A DNA stretch of 37,114 nucleotides from Geobacteraceae bacterium (GTDB lineage Bacteria > Desulfobacterota > Desulfuromonadia > Desulfuromonadales > BM103), in contig JAHEDT010000004.1 in NCBI GenBank assembly GCA_024641085.1, positions 1 through 37,114 of the forward strand, written 5' to 3'. Shown one piece after another: positions 19,564 through 27,345 of this stretch. The notes under the pieces are model-generated. The model was given only the letters and a program-made list of their open reading frames with translations, was not told the origin of the DNA and ran no database searches. Numbering within the stretch: position 1 is the stretch's first letter; each line of letters starts with the position of its first letter. The position numbers and the translations under genes are program-made.

Positions 19564-20313
19564 CTACGCGTCGCCTTTTTTAAGGAACGGCTTCACCAGG
19601 TCGATCGGGATCGGGAAAAGAATCGTTGAGTTCTTCTCGGTGGCGATCTCGGTAAGGGTCTGCAGGAAACGCAGCTGCAGGGTTCCATCCACCGAGGAGA
19701 TCACCCGCGCGGCATCTGCCAGTTTCTGGCTCGCCTGGAATTCCCCTTCAGCATGGATGACCTTTGAGCGACGCTCACGCTCGGCTTCGGCCTGCCGGGC
19801 CATAGCGCGCTGCATTTCAGGGGGGAGGTCGACGTGCTTGATCTCGACATTGGAGACCTTGACCCCCCAGGGGTCGGTCTGACGGTCGAGAATTTCCTGC
19901 AGTTGCATATTGATCTTTTCACGATGGGAAAGAAGCTCATCAAGTTCCACCTGGCCAAGAATGCTGCGCAGTGTTGTCTGGGCCAGCTGGCTGGTCGCAT
20001 AGAGATAATTCTCGACCTCGATGAGGGCCTTATCCGGCGAGATGACCCGGAAATAGGTGACGGCATTGACCTTGATGGAGACATTGTCCTTGGTAATGAC
20101 ATCCTGGGGCGGTACATCGTTGACAATGGTGCGCAGGCTGACTTTTACCAATTTGTCGACCACGGGGATGATAAAACGCAGCCCGGGGCCCTTAACCCCG
20201 GCAAATCGACCGAGGCGGAAAACCACGCCACGTTCATACTCCAGCAGGATACGAACCGCACTGCCGACCAGGATCAGCAGCAGGGCCAGGGCAATGGCAT
20301 AATTGATCAACAT
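19564..20313 (-). CDS. Slipin (stomatin/SPFH-domain membrane protein)
   Basis: A 249-aa stomatin-like protein. A single N-terminal membrane helix (about residues 4-22) is followed by the SPFH/band-7 domain, with the hallmark [27 protein letters not shown] and [19 protein letters not shown] Glu/Arg/Ala-rich coiled-coil ([19 protein letters not shown]) and a hydrophobic C-terminal tail follow. These proteins form membrane microdomains and are partner and substrate of the NfeD protease. The ATG at 20313 is chosen because AGGAGG lies 5 nt upstream and it gives the standard N-terminus; a GTG at 20385 would add 24 residues. The NfeD gene ends 102 nt upstream on the same strand. Confidence 0.93.
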   Translation of the reverse strand: MLINYAIALALLLILVGSAVRILLEYERGVVFRLGRFAGVKGPGLRFIIPVVDKLVKVSLRTIVNDVPPQDVITKDNVSIKVNAVTYFRVISPDKALIEVENYLYATSQLAQTTLRSILGQVELDELLSHREKINMQLQEILDRQTDPWGVKVSNVEIKHVDLPPEMQRAMARQAEAERERRSKVIHAEGEFQASQKLADAARVISSVDGTLQLRFLQTLTEIATEKNSTILFPIPIDLVKPFLKKGDA

Positions 20314-20415
20314 GGTCTCCTCCTCTGCCAAGCTTTGTGCAATGGCAATGATTTGCTGAACAGCTTTTACAAGCAACTCGTCCACAGTATTCCTGCCTCA
20401 GCCGACAACGGGCCG

Positions 20416-21753
20416 TTACGTCAACTTGTCCTCTTGGCGAAGGGTCCCTGGAACAGCACGCACGTGCAGGCGCATCATCGGCGCCAGAGCGACGACTTCA
20501 ATGGCTTGCCCCGCTTCGACCGGTTCCTCAGCGACAGCATCCCAATATTCTCCATGGACAAAAACCCTGCCGGCACCTTGCACTGCCGTGACTGCCTGAC
20601 CCAGTTCACCGATCATCGCTTCAAGGCCGGACACCGACTTGCTGCGCTGGACGCGCACGATAAAAACCATGCAGAAGAGGAAGAATCCGGCAAAAACAAC
20701 CACCGTTGCCGTGATAACGGCCCGGGAAATCTGCAGATAAGGGACCGATGAGTCGATCAGCATCAAAGATCCCAGCGCGAGGGCGAGGATACCACCGACT
20801 GTGAGCATCCCGTACGAAGCCACCTTGACCTCGAGAATAAAAAGGACCAGGGCCAGGAGGATCAGCAGGGCACCGGCATAATTGACCGGCAGCGACTGAA
20901 AAGCGAACAGCGCCAGCAGCAGAGCAATGGCTCCCACAACGCCTGGAAGGATCACCCCGGGCTGGGAAATTTCAAAGAAAATCCCGATCATGCCGAGCAT
21001 CATGAGCAGATAAGCGACATTGGGGTTGCTGATCGTGTTGAGAATCTGCTGGCGCCAGTTCATTTCGGCAAATACCGGCTCAACCCCGGCAAGATCGAGG
21101 TAGTACGCCTCTCCCTTGCGCAGATAACGCTGGCCGTCCAGGCGCGCCAGCAGCTCAGCCCTGTCTGCAGCGACCAGGTCGATGACTTTCATCTCGAGAG
21201 CTTCCGTGGCGGCCGTCGAGGCCCCGTCACGGACGATGCGTTCCGCCCAGTCAAGGTTGCGGCCACGCTGTTCAGCCAGTGAACGCGCATAGGCAACTGC
21301 ATCGTTATGAATTTTCGCCTTCATCTCATCGCTCTGGCTGTCACCGCCGAGGCCGATGGAAACCGGTGTTGCAGCGCCGATATTCGTTCCGGGCGCCATG
21401 GCGACAAAATCCGCAGCAATCGCGATCAGGGCACCGGCTGACGCCGCCCGGGCCCCTGCCGGAGCCACGTAGACAATCACCGGGGGTTGCGAAGCAAGGA
21501 TGGCCTGGATGATCTTGCGCATGGACGAGTCGAGCCCGCCCGGGGTGTCTATTTCAATGAGAAACGCCGGAGACTGGGCAACCTCGGCCTTGGTGAGCTC
21601 ATCGACCAGGTATTGCGCGACCACCGGGTTGATCGGACCGGCAATGCGCACCGAGGGCAGGTCTCTCGACCCTGCCCGACAAATCGTCAAGCTGATTGCC
21701 AGGCAACAGCAGAGGGTCGCAAAAGCAAGCATGTACGGACGGAGGATTCGCAT
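20416..21753 (-). CDS. NfeD-family membrane-bound serine protease (ClpP class)
   Basis: A long-form NfeD (NfeD1b) of 445 aa. It has an N-terminal signal or anchor helix (about 7-27) and a ClpP-like periplasmic protease domain with IDTPGGLDSSMR and the nucleophile Ser105 in AASAGALI. The general-base Lys is probably Lys146 or Lys148. Four or so membrane helices (about 260-370) and a C-terminal OB-fold NfeD domain (GELGQAVT...GRVFVHGEYWDA) follow. The family cleaves the C-terminal region of the neighbouring stomatin. The start is unsure: the ATG at 21753 has no ribosome binding site, and a promoter-like TTGACA-N16-TAAACT on the minus strand (21786-21759) would place the transcript start almost at the ATG. 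Confidence 0.9.
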   Translation of the reverse strand: MRILRPYMLAFATLCCCLAISLTICRAGSRDLPSVRIAGPINPVVAQYLVDELTKAEVAQSPAFLIEIDTPGGLDSSMRKIIQAILASQPPVIVYVAPAGARAASAGALIAIAADFVAMAPGTNIGAATPVSIGLGGDSQSDEMKAKIHNDAVAYARSLAEQRGRNLDWAERIVRDGASTAATEALEMKVIDLVAADRAELLARLDGQRYLRKGEAYYLDLAGVEPVFAEMNWRQQILNTISNPNVAYLLMMLGMIGIFFEISQPGVILPGVVGAIALLLALFAFQSLPVNYAGALLILLALVLFILEVKVASYGMLTVGGILALALGSLMLIDSSVPYLQISRAVITATVVVFAGFFLFCMVFIVRVQRSKSVSGLEAMIGELGQAVTAVQGAGRVFVHGEYWDAVAEEPVEAGQAIEVVALAPMMRLHVRAVPGTLRQEDKLT

Positions 21754-21958
21754 ATTTATTAAGTTTATCAACGGCCACATGCGTGTCAATTGGTCAGGTC
21801 CCCGTCAGGCGACCTGGCCACTCCGGAAAGAACCTGATCAAGCCAGGGATTCAACTTGCCATGGCCAGATAAACAAATCCTAATACTCTTGCAAGGGCCC
21901 GGGATTCGTGTTACTTTGCCAAAACGTCAATTTCATGACGCGAGAGATCGGAGCGCCC

Positions 21959-23338
21959 ATGAACAACGCTGCCCGCATCCTGTTCATTGATGATGAGCCT
22001 GGCAACCGCGAGAGCCTTACCCTGCTCCTCGAACGTGAAGGCTACCGGGTGGATGCGGTTGACGCCGGTGAAAAGGCCATGGATTTACTGGCCACGGAAA
22101 GCTACGGCGTCATCATCACCGATCTCTTCCTGCCCGGCGTCAGCGGCATCGACATCCTCAAGCACGTCAAAGAGCACTCTCTGCCCTGCAACGTCATACT
22201 CATCACCGGCAACGCTACGGCCGAAACGGCGGTCGAAGCGATGAAGGAAGGGGCCTTCGACTACATCACCAAGCCGCTCAACTTCGAAAAGCTCAAGGTC
22301 CTGGTGGCAAAGGCTGTGGAGAAAAGCCGGCTGGTCGCCGAGAACCTCTATCTGCGCCAGCAGTTGCGCGGTAAATACAAATTTGAAAAAATCATCGGCA
22401 ACAGCCCGGCTATTCAACCGGTTTTCTTCCGTATGGAAAAGATTCTCCATACCGATTCGACGGTCCTGATTCTCGGTGAATCCGGGACCGGCAAGGAACT
22501 GGTTGCGCGCGCCATTCATTTCAACGGCTCGCGCAAGGACAAGCCATTTATCCCGATCAACTGCGGGGCCATTCCGGCCGAACTGCTCGAGAGCGAGCTG
22601 TTCGGCCACGTGCGCGGTTCATTCACCGGGGCGGTCGCCGACAAGCCCGGGAAGTTCGAAGTTGCCAACCAGGGGACGATCTTTCTCGATGAAATAGGCA
22701 CCATGCCACTGCACCTGCAGATGAAGCTGCTACGCGTCCTGCAGGAGCAGGAAATCGAGCGGGTCGGCTCGACGCGTCGGACCAAACTGGATGTACGCGT
22801 GATCTCGGCCACCAACAGTGACCTTGAGCAGAGAGTCCGGCGCGGCGAATTTCGCGAAGACCTCTACTACAGGTTGAACGTAATCCCGATTCATCTGCCG
22901 CCGCTTCGTGAACGGCGCGAAGACATCCCCCTGCTCGCCAGGCACTTCATGCGCAAGATCTGCGCCGACATGCGCCGCCCCGTGCTCGAGTTGACCCAGG
23001 GAGCACTCAAAGCCCTGGAGAACTATGAATGGCCAGGCAATGTCCGGGAGATGGAGAACGTCATCGAACGGACGATCGCCCTGACCGACAGCGACATCAT
23101 CGATCGGCACGACCTGCCGCCCCAGATTGGCGGCGTTTCCCAAGAAAACGACCAACTGCCTGCACTGGTGATCCCCGACGAGGGGCTGGATCTGACAGAG
23201 ACCATCGCCCAAATCGAACTGGCATTGATCCGGCAGGCCATGGAAAAATCACATCACGTCAAAGCCCGCGCTGCGGACCTGCTCAATATCAATCGCACGA
23301 CCCTGGTTGAAAAAATCAAGCGGTACGGTATGCATTAG
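21959..23338 (+). CDS. Sigma-54-dependent response regulator, NtrC type
   Basis: A 459-aa three-domain regulator. The receiver domain (1-120) has the phospho-acceptor Asp55 (IITDLFLPG), the acidic pair Asp11/Asp12 and Lys105. The AAA+ domain has Walker A GESGTGKE (172-179), the sigma-54 contact loop GSFTGA (219-224, Ser for the usual Ala), Walker B IFLDEIG and arginine fingers in the EDLYYRLNV segment. A Fis-type helix-turn-helix near the C-terminus (KARAADLLNINRTTLVEKIKRYG) binds DNA. The ATG at 21959 has GGAG 5 nt upstream. No histidine kinase adjoins it; mscS follows by 47 nt, so they are probably co-transcribed. Its target genes are not visible. Confidence 0.93.
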   Translation: MNNAARILFIDDEPGNRESLTLLLEREGYRVDAVDAGEKAMDLLATESYGVIITDLFLPGVSGIDILKHVKEHSLPCNVILITGNATAETAVEAMKEGAFDYITKPLNFEKLKVLVAKAVEKSRLVAENLYLRQQLRGKYKFEKIIGNSPAIQPVFFRMEKILHTDSTVLILGESGTGKELVARAIHFNGSRKDKPFIPINCGAIPAELLESELFGHVRGSFTGAVADKPGKFEVANQGTIFLDEIGTMPLHLQMKLLRVLQEQEIERVGSTRRTKLDVRVISATNSDLEQRVRRGEFREDLYYRLNVIPIHLPPLRERREDIPLLARHFMRKICADMRRPVLELTQGALKALENYEWPGNVREMENVIERTIALTDSDIIDRHDLPPQIGGVSQENDQLPALVIPDEGLDLTETIAQIELALIRQAMEKSHHVKARAADLLNINRTTLVEKIKRYGMH

Positions 23339-23385
23339 GCAGACGGCTACCAAGCCAAACCATCGTCAATCTACAGGAGGACAAC

Positions 23386-24180
23386 ATGACACAGGAGGCA
23401 TCCACGGCCACGACCATGCTGGGCAGCATCGTCTATGCCATCATCATTCTCGCCATCGGATTCTGGGGGGCCAAGATGACCTCGCGCCTGGTCAGGGGGC
23501 TCATGGAGCGCCGCGACATGGACCAGGCCCTGACCGGCTTCATCGGCAACCTCACCAATGCCGTGATCCTTACTTTTGCAGTGATCGCCGCACTGAACCA
23601 ACTGGGCATCCAGACAACCTCACTGGTTGCGGTGGTCGGTGCCGCCGGCCTGGCAATCGGCCTGGCTCTCAAGGATTCTCTCGGCAACTTTGCCGCCGGC
23701 GTCATGATCCTGATTTTCAAGCAGTTCAAAGCAGGAGACCTGATCGATGCCGCCGGAGTCCTGGGCGTGGTCGAAACCCTCAACATCTTCTCGACTCAAA
23801 TGAGAACCGCTGACAACAAGACCATCTTCGTCCCGAACGGCAAACTGATCGGCGACAACATTATCAACTATTCAACCAAACCTACCCGCCGGGTCGATCT
23901 TGTTATCGGGGTCAGCTACAAGGCGGACTTGAGCCATGTAAAGTTGGTCCTTGAGGATATTCTGACCGGTGACAGCAGAGTCCTGAAGGATCCGGAGCCG
24001 ACGATCGGCGTGCTGGAACTGGCTGACAACAGCGTCAACTTCGCGGTGCGCCCCTGGGTAGAAGCCGCTGACTACTGGGGCGTCTACTTCGATCTGCATG
24101 CCAACATCAAAACCCGCTTCGACGCGGAAGGGATCGGCATCCCCTATCCGCAGCGGGACGTGCATCTTCACCAGGCTTGA
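23386..24180 (+). CDS. Small-conductance mechanosensitive channel, MscS family
   Basis: A 264-aa MscS-type channel that opens on hypo-osmotic shock to release solutes across the inner membrane. It has three membrane helices. The pore-lining TM3 (about 82-112) has the Gly/Ala packing pattern VVGAAGLAIGLALKDSLGNFA. The beta-domain with the conserved PNG..I...I.NYS segment follows, then an alpha/beta C-terminal vestibule. The length is close to the E. coli protein. AGGAGG lies 6 nt before the ATG at 23386. The NtrC-type regulator gene ends 47 nt upstream on the same strand, linking the channel to a phosphorelay. Confidence 0.93.
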   Translation: MTQEASTATTMLGSIVYAIIILAIGFWGAKMTSRLVRGLMERRDMDQALTGFIGNLTNAVILTFAVIAALNQLGIQTTSLVAVVGAAGLAIGLALKDSLGNFAAGVMILIFKQFKAGDLIDAAGVLGVVETLNIFSTQMRTADNKTIFVPNGKLIGDNIINYSTKPTRRVDLVIGVSYKADLSHVKLVLEDILTGDSRVLKDPEPTIGVLELADNSVNFAVRPWVEAADYWGVYFDLHANIKTRFDAEGIGIPYPQRDVHLHQA

Positions 24181-24201
24181 AAATGTTGAGGCGCGCGGGA
24201 T

Positions 24202-24317
24202 GAGGTGCGAGGTGCGAAAAGACCCCATCTAAACCCCAAGGAAAGGCCTCGCGGCTGCACCTGGTTGTCGTAAATGATTCCGGATTCTGGATTCTGGGTA
24301 CTGGAGTCCCTCAATAA
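24202..24317. repeat. Heptanucleotide-repeat intergenic element, copy A
   Basis: Two tandem copies of GAGGTGC (24202-24215) are followed, 60 nt on, by four imperfect 7-nt units of the GGATTCT type (24282-24309) inside ATTCC...CTCAATAA (24277-24317). The second part recurs in opposite orientation at 34235-34268 with one unit fewer. No gene is supported in this stretch. Confidence 0.65.
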
Positions 24318-24423
24318 GGCGTGAACCAGGCGGCAATCAACGCATTGCGCAGCAAGCTGTTCGGAATCAGCCTTCTCGTCGTTTGAACACGATGAACCAG
24401 TCGATCGACAATCTTTCATAAAA
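24318..24423. other. Intergenic sequence between repeat element and terminator
   Basis: No gene, promoter or further repeat recognised in this stretch downstream of mscS. Confidence 0.3.
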
Positions 24424-24463
24424 CACAACCGGCCCGGCGGAAACGCCGGGCCGGTTGTGTTTT
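24424..24463. terminator. Bidirectional terminator between mscS and the Nim-like gene
   Basis: A perfect 16-bp stem, CACAACCGGCCCGGCG (24424-24439) with its complement at 24444-24459, closed by a GAAA tetraloop. TTTTG follows on the plus strand and TTTTA on the minus strand. It serves the convergent mscS and Nim-like operons. Confidence 0.93.
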
Positions 24464-24522
24464 GATTTGCCAACAGTCGAGCCTCTTGAAGCGGCCTCAC
24501 CGCCACAAGACCAGTATGTCTC

Positions 24523-24987
24523 CTACATCTTCGGCGATTGCTTGGCCTTGCCGGTCATCGAACGCATAAGAATCTTGACGACCATAGTCCGACTGTCGTG
24601 CCGCTCGATGTACTTGTGTCCTTCTTCTACAAAATCAGGCGAGTATTTCTCGACCAGCCAGACCAGGGCCTGAAGCCTTTCGTCGCCCTGCACCACGGAC
24701 GCCTCGCCGAAGACGATAACACTCTCGAATTCCGTGCTGAACTCGTCTGGCAGCAACCTGGTACGGCCGACGACACAGAAAGACACCCTGCGGTTGGCAA
24801 GCAGGTTGTCGAGTTTCTGCCCTTCCAGGGCACAGTGGAAGTACAAGCAGCCATCGTGGAACACGTAATTCAAGGGCACTCCGTAAGGCTGGCCCTGCGC
24901 ATCGACTGTCGACAGGATGCCATACTCGCCAGTCTGCAAAAGGCGCACAGCAGCATTCTGGTCCATGGCCTTGTCTTTTCTCCTCAT
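24523..24987 (-). CDS. Pyridoxamine 5'-phosphate oxidase-like (Nim-type) flavoprotein
   Basis: A 154-aa split-barrel flavoprotein of the PNPOx-like superfamily. The MRRKDK start and YGILSTVDAQGQPYGVPLNYVF are typical of the branch that includes the NimA nitroimidazole reductases. The segment FHCALEGQKLDNLLANRRVSFCVVG would bind the flavin phosphate. Substrate is unknown; many members bind FMN or haem. The ATG at 24987 has AGGAGG 7 nt upstream. It lies 31 nt after fetB on the same strand and ends at a bidirectional terminator, so it probably belongs to the UDG-fetA-fetB transcript. Confidence 0.88.
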   Translation of the reverse strand: MRRKDKAMDQNAAVRLLQTGEYGILSTVDAQGQPYGVPLNYVFHDGCLYFHCALEGQKLDNLLANRRVSFCVVGRTRLLPDEFSTEFESVIVFGEASVVQGDERLQALVWLVEKYSPDFVEEGHKYIERHDSRTMVVKILMRSMTGKAKQSPKM

Positions 24988-25018
24988 CGAATGGCCTCCT
25001 CTGCACCTGACACGAATC

Positions 25019-25801
25019 TCAGTCCTCGCGCAGGCTTTGGTGTGGGGTAAAATATGACCGGTAACCCAGTCGCAGGATCAGGAAGGTGGTCAGGGCAACG
25101 CTTCCGGTAATCACACACATGATGGCTATCTGGTACTTGACTGCGATCAGGGGCTCGGTCCCTGACAGAATCTGTCCGGTCATCAGGCCGGGGAGAAAGA
25201 CCAGTCCCATTGCGGCCATGGAATTGACAGAAGGGATCAGGGCCGCCCGGAAGGCGCTGCTGACAGCCGGCGCCGCCGCCAGCTGCACACTGCCGCCCAG
25301 GCATAGTGCCGTTTCAATCTCCTCGCGCCGTTCCCGAAACTCGGCGTTCAGACGCTCGACAGCCAGGCTCGCCCCGGTCATCGAGTTACCGATCACCATT
25401 CCGGCAAGGGGGATCAGGTAGCGTGGGTCGTACCAGGGCTCCAGGCCAATGACCAGAATACAGAAAAAAAACGTCATGCTGCCGCAGCCGAAAAGAATCG
25501 ACGTGCCGACCACACGGTAGAAATGCGGCATCTTCACCTGCACCCGGGCACCAATGGTCTGTACTGCGAAACCGATCATGACGATCAGGACCAACAGGAC
25601 CGGGAGCGCTGTTTTCAGGGCAAAAACCAGATGCAGGACATAGCCGACCAGGAGCAGCTGCACGAACATGCGCAAGCCGGCCCAGAAAATATCCCGGCCC
25701 TGCCCGGCCTTGAGCAGGTGAGCCAAGCCAATACTCATCAGCAGCAGGCTGTAAACCGTAACCAGGTCCCACAGGCTGATGTCAATAATCGTTGTGTTCA
25801 T
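25019..25801 (-). CDS. fetB: FetB-type metal exporter permease (UPF0014 family)
   Basis: A 260-aa polytopic inner-membrane protein with about seven hydrophobic segments. It matches the FetB/YbbM family by GLRMFVQLLLVGYVL near residue 45, PLAGMVIGNSMTGASLA and the long cytoplasmic loop with ALCLGGS. The E. coli FetAB pair exports iron and protects against peroxide. The ATG at 25801 overlaps the fetA stop codon by 4 nt (ATGA), so the subunits are translationally coupled. The metal is inferred from the family, not from residues in this sequence. Confidence 0.92.
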   Translation of the reverse strand: MNTTIIDISLWDLVTVYSLLLMSIGLAHLLKAGQGRDIFWAGLRMFVQLLLVGYVLHLVFALKTALPVLLVLIVMIGFAVQTIGARVQVKMPHFYRVVGTSILFGCGSMTFFFCILVIGLEPWYDPRYLIPLAGMVIGNSMTGASLAVERLNAEFRERREEIETALCLGGSVQLAAAPAVSSAFRAALIPSVNSMAAMGLVFLPGLMTGQILSGTEPLIAVKYQIAIMCVITGSVALTTFLILRLGYRSYFTPHQSLRED

Positions 25802-26577
25802 TCGGCAGCAGCCCCCTTCACCACCGGGTCCGAGGCCAGAAACTCACGGGCAGCGTCCGTTGCAGGCTCATGCAGCACCTGGGCACACGGGCCTTCTTCA
25901 ACGACCGCACCGTCCAAAAGCAATGCCACGCGATCGGCACAGCGCTCGGTGATCCGCAAATCGTGCGTGACAAAGATCATTGCCAGCCCTCTCTGCCGGG
26001 CCAACTGGCGGAAGGTCTGGGCCAGCTGATCGGCTGTAGGCCGGTCCAGGGCACTGGTCGGTTCGTCGAGGAGCAGGGCCTGGCAGGGGCCGACCAGCGA
26101 CCGCGCCACACAGACTCTTTGTTGCTGGCCTATGGAGAGCTTGCGGGCGTCACGATCGAGCCAGGATGGATTGACCTGGCACAATTCGAGAGTTTTGCGA
26201 AGGTCCGGTCCGTCAAGGTCCGGCAATGGCGCGCGCCGCAACTTGGCCGGCACCTGCAGGTTATTGCGTACCGTGCCGGCGAACAGGAAAGGCTTCTGTG
26301 CAACGAGCGGAATGCGTGCCCGTAACAGCGGCGGAGGCAGAGTCCGGATGTCCTGGCCATCGAGCAGGATCTGACCGTTGTCGGGCTCCAGCAAGCGGTT
26401 GAACAGACGCAGCAGGGTGCTCTTGCCGCTGCCGGAAGGGCCAACCACGGCCAGGATTTCACCGCTGTCGACCTGCAAATCGGTTTCCTGCAGGATGGGC
26501 TGACGCTTTCCGTCGTCAGCCTGACGGCTGAACGAGACCGCGCGGGCAGACAACAACGGCTCGGATGGGCTCATCAT
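25798..26577 (-). CDS. fetA: FetA-type ABC transporter ATPase
   Basis: The 259-aa ATPase partner of FetB. Walker A is GPSGSGKST (46-54), the signature LSIGQQQRV, and Walker B LLLDEPTSALD, with the H-loop in FVTHD. The C-terminus carries an extra Ala-rich tail. Its start overlaps the stop codon of the uracil-DNA glycosylase gene (ATGATG with AAGG just upstream; 26577 or 26574), and its end overlaps fetB by 4 nt. This three-gene overlap points to one transcript linking DNA repair and metal export. Confidence 0.9.
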   Translation of the reverse strand: MMSPSEPLLSARAVSFSRQADDGKRQPILQETDLQVDSGEILAVVGPSGSGKSTLLRLFNRLLEPDNGQILLDGQDIRTLPPPLLRARIPLVAQKPFLFAGTVRNNLQVPAKLRRAPLPDLDGPDLRKTLELCQVNPSWLDRDARKLSIGQQQRVCVARSLVGPCQALLLDEPTSALDRPTADQLAQTFRQLARQRGLAMIFVTHDLRITERCADRVALLLDGAVVEEGPCAQVLHEPATDAAREFLASDPVVKGAAAE

Positions 26578-27284
26578 CCTTCAACCTCGGCGTTCATCAG
26601 ACGCAGGACGGACTTCATGTCCTCCCAGACGTCGCGTTTCCCTTCCGGATTGCGCAGCAGGTAGGCAGGGTGATAAGTCGGCATCAGGGGGATTCCATGA
26701 TAATTCTGCCACTCTCCCCGCAACTGGCTGATGGGTATCCTGGTTTTGAGCAGGCTGTGCACGGCAAAACGTCCCAAACCGACAACGACCTGCGGCCGGA
26801 TCGCCGCAATCTGGCGGACCAGGAAGGCCTCACAGGTCGCGACCTCTTCCGGCAGAGGATCCCGGTTGTTCGGTGGGCGGCACTTGAGAACGTTGCAGAT
26901 GTAAACATCCTTGCGCTGCATTCCCATGGCCGCCAGGATTCTGTCAAGCAGTCGGCCCGCCTCGCCGACGAAAGGCTCGCCTCTGAGATCCTCCTCGCGC
27001 CCGGGAGCCTCCCCGACCAGGACCAGCCGCGCGTTGGGATTGCCGACGCCGTAAACCAGGCGGGTGCGGGATTCGGCAAGACCGCAGCGCTGACAATCCC
27101 CGAGGTCGAGGTGAATGTCGTCGAGGGATTCCTGCGCGGCAGCATGTGCCGGGCCCTGTGAAACTTTGTTTTCGGCGGGAGGGCAGGTTCCCAGGCTCTC
27201 AACACCCAGGTCGCGGAGATACTCGAACTGGCTGCGTGCCGCGGCCAGGGTTTCACGCAATTCATTTACGAGATGTTCGGACAT
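26574..27284 (-). CDS. Uracil-DNA glycosylase, type 4 (Fe-S cluster)
   Basis: Removes uracil from DNA in base-excision repair. The 236-aa protein has the family-4 motifs GEAPGREED (91-99) and YHPAYLLR near the end. The likely [4Fe-4S] ligands are Cys64 and Cys67 (CQRC), Cys135 (CR) and Cys151. The N-terminal 55 residues are an extension seen in many deltaproteobacterial members and have little predicted structure. The ATG at 27284 is used; the ribosome binding site is poor. It heads the UDG-fetA-fetB-flavoprotein unit and is divergent from the phospholipase C-like gene. Confidence 0.93.
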   Translation of the reverse strand: MSEHLVNELRETLAAARSQFEYLRDLGVESLGTCPPAENKVSQGPAHAAAQESLDDIHLDLGDCQRCGLAESRTRLVYGVGNPNARLVLVGEAPGREEDLRGEPFVGEAGRLLDRILAAMGMQRKDVYICNVLKCRPPNNRDPLPEEVATCEAFLVRQIAAIRPQVVVGLGRFAVHSLLKTRIPISQLRGEWQNYHGIPLMPTYHPAYLLRNPEGKRDVWEDMKSVLRLMNAEVEG

Positions 27285-27286
27285 AA

Positions 27287-27318
27287 TTGACTGACAAATC
27301 CACCTTAAAGTGTATTAT
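27287..27318 (+). promoter_or_regulatory. Weak candidate promoter of the phospholipase C-like gene
   Basis: TTGACT (27287-27292) and TATTAT (27313-27318) in the 61-nt divergent gap. The spacer of 20 nt is too long for a standard promoter; TGACAA (27292-27297) with a 15-nt spacer is the alternative. Low confidence. Confidence 0.25.
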
Positions 27319-27345
27319 TCAAGGAAAAGACGGTAGACTAATCCA

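Noticed and set aside
24202-24317. CRISPR array
   Set aside because: The units are 7 nt with no spacers; no cas genes are present.
24168-24506. 112-codon open frame on the minus strand downstream of mscS
   Set aside because: It runs through the repeat element and terminator hairpin. It has no convincing start signal.
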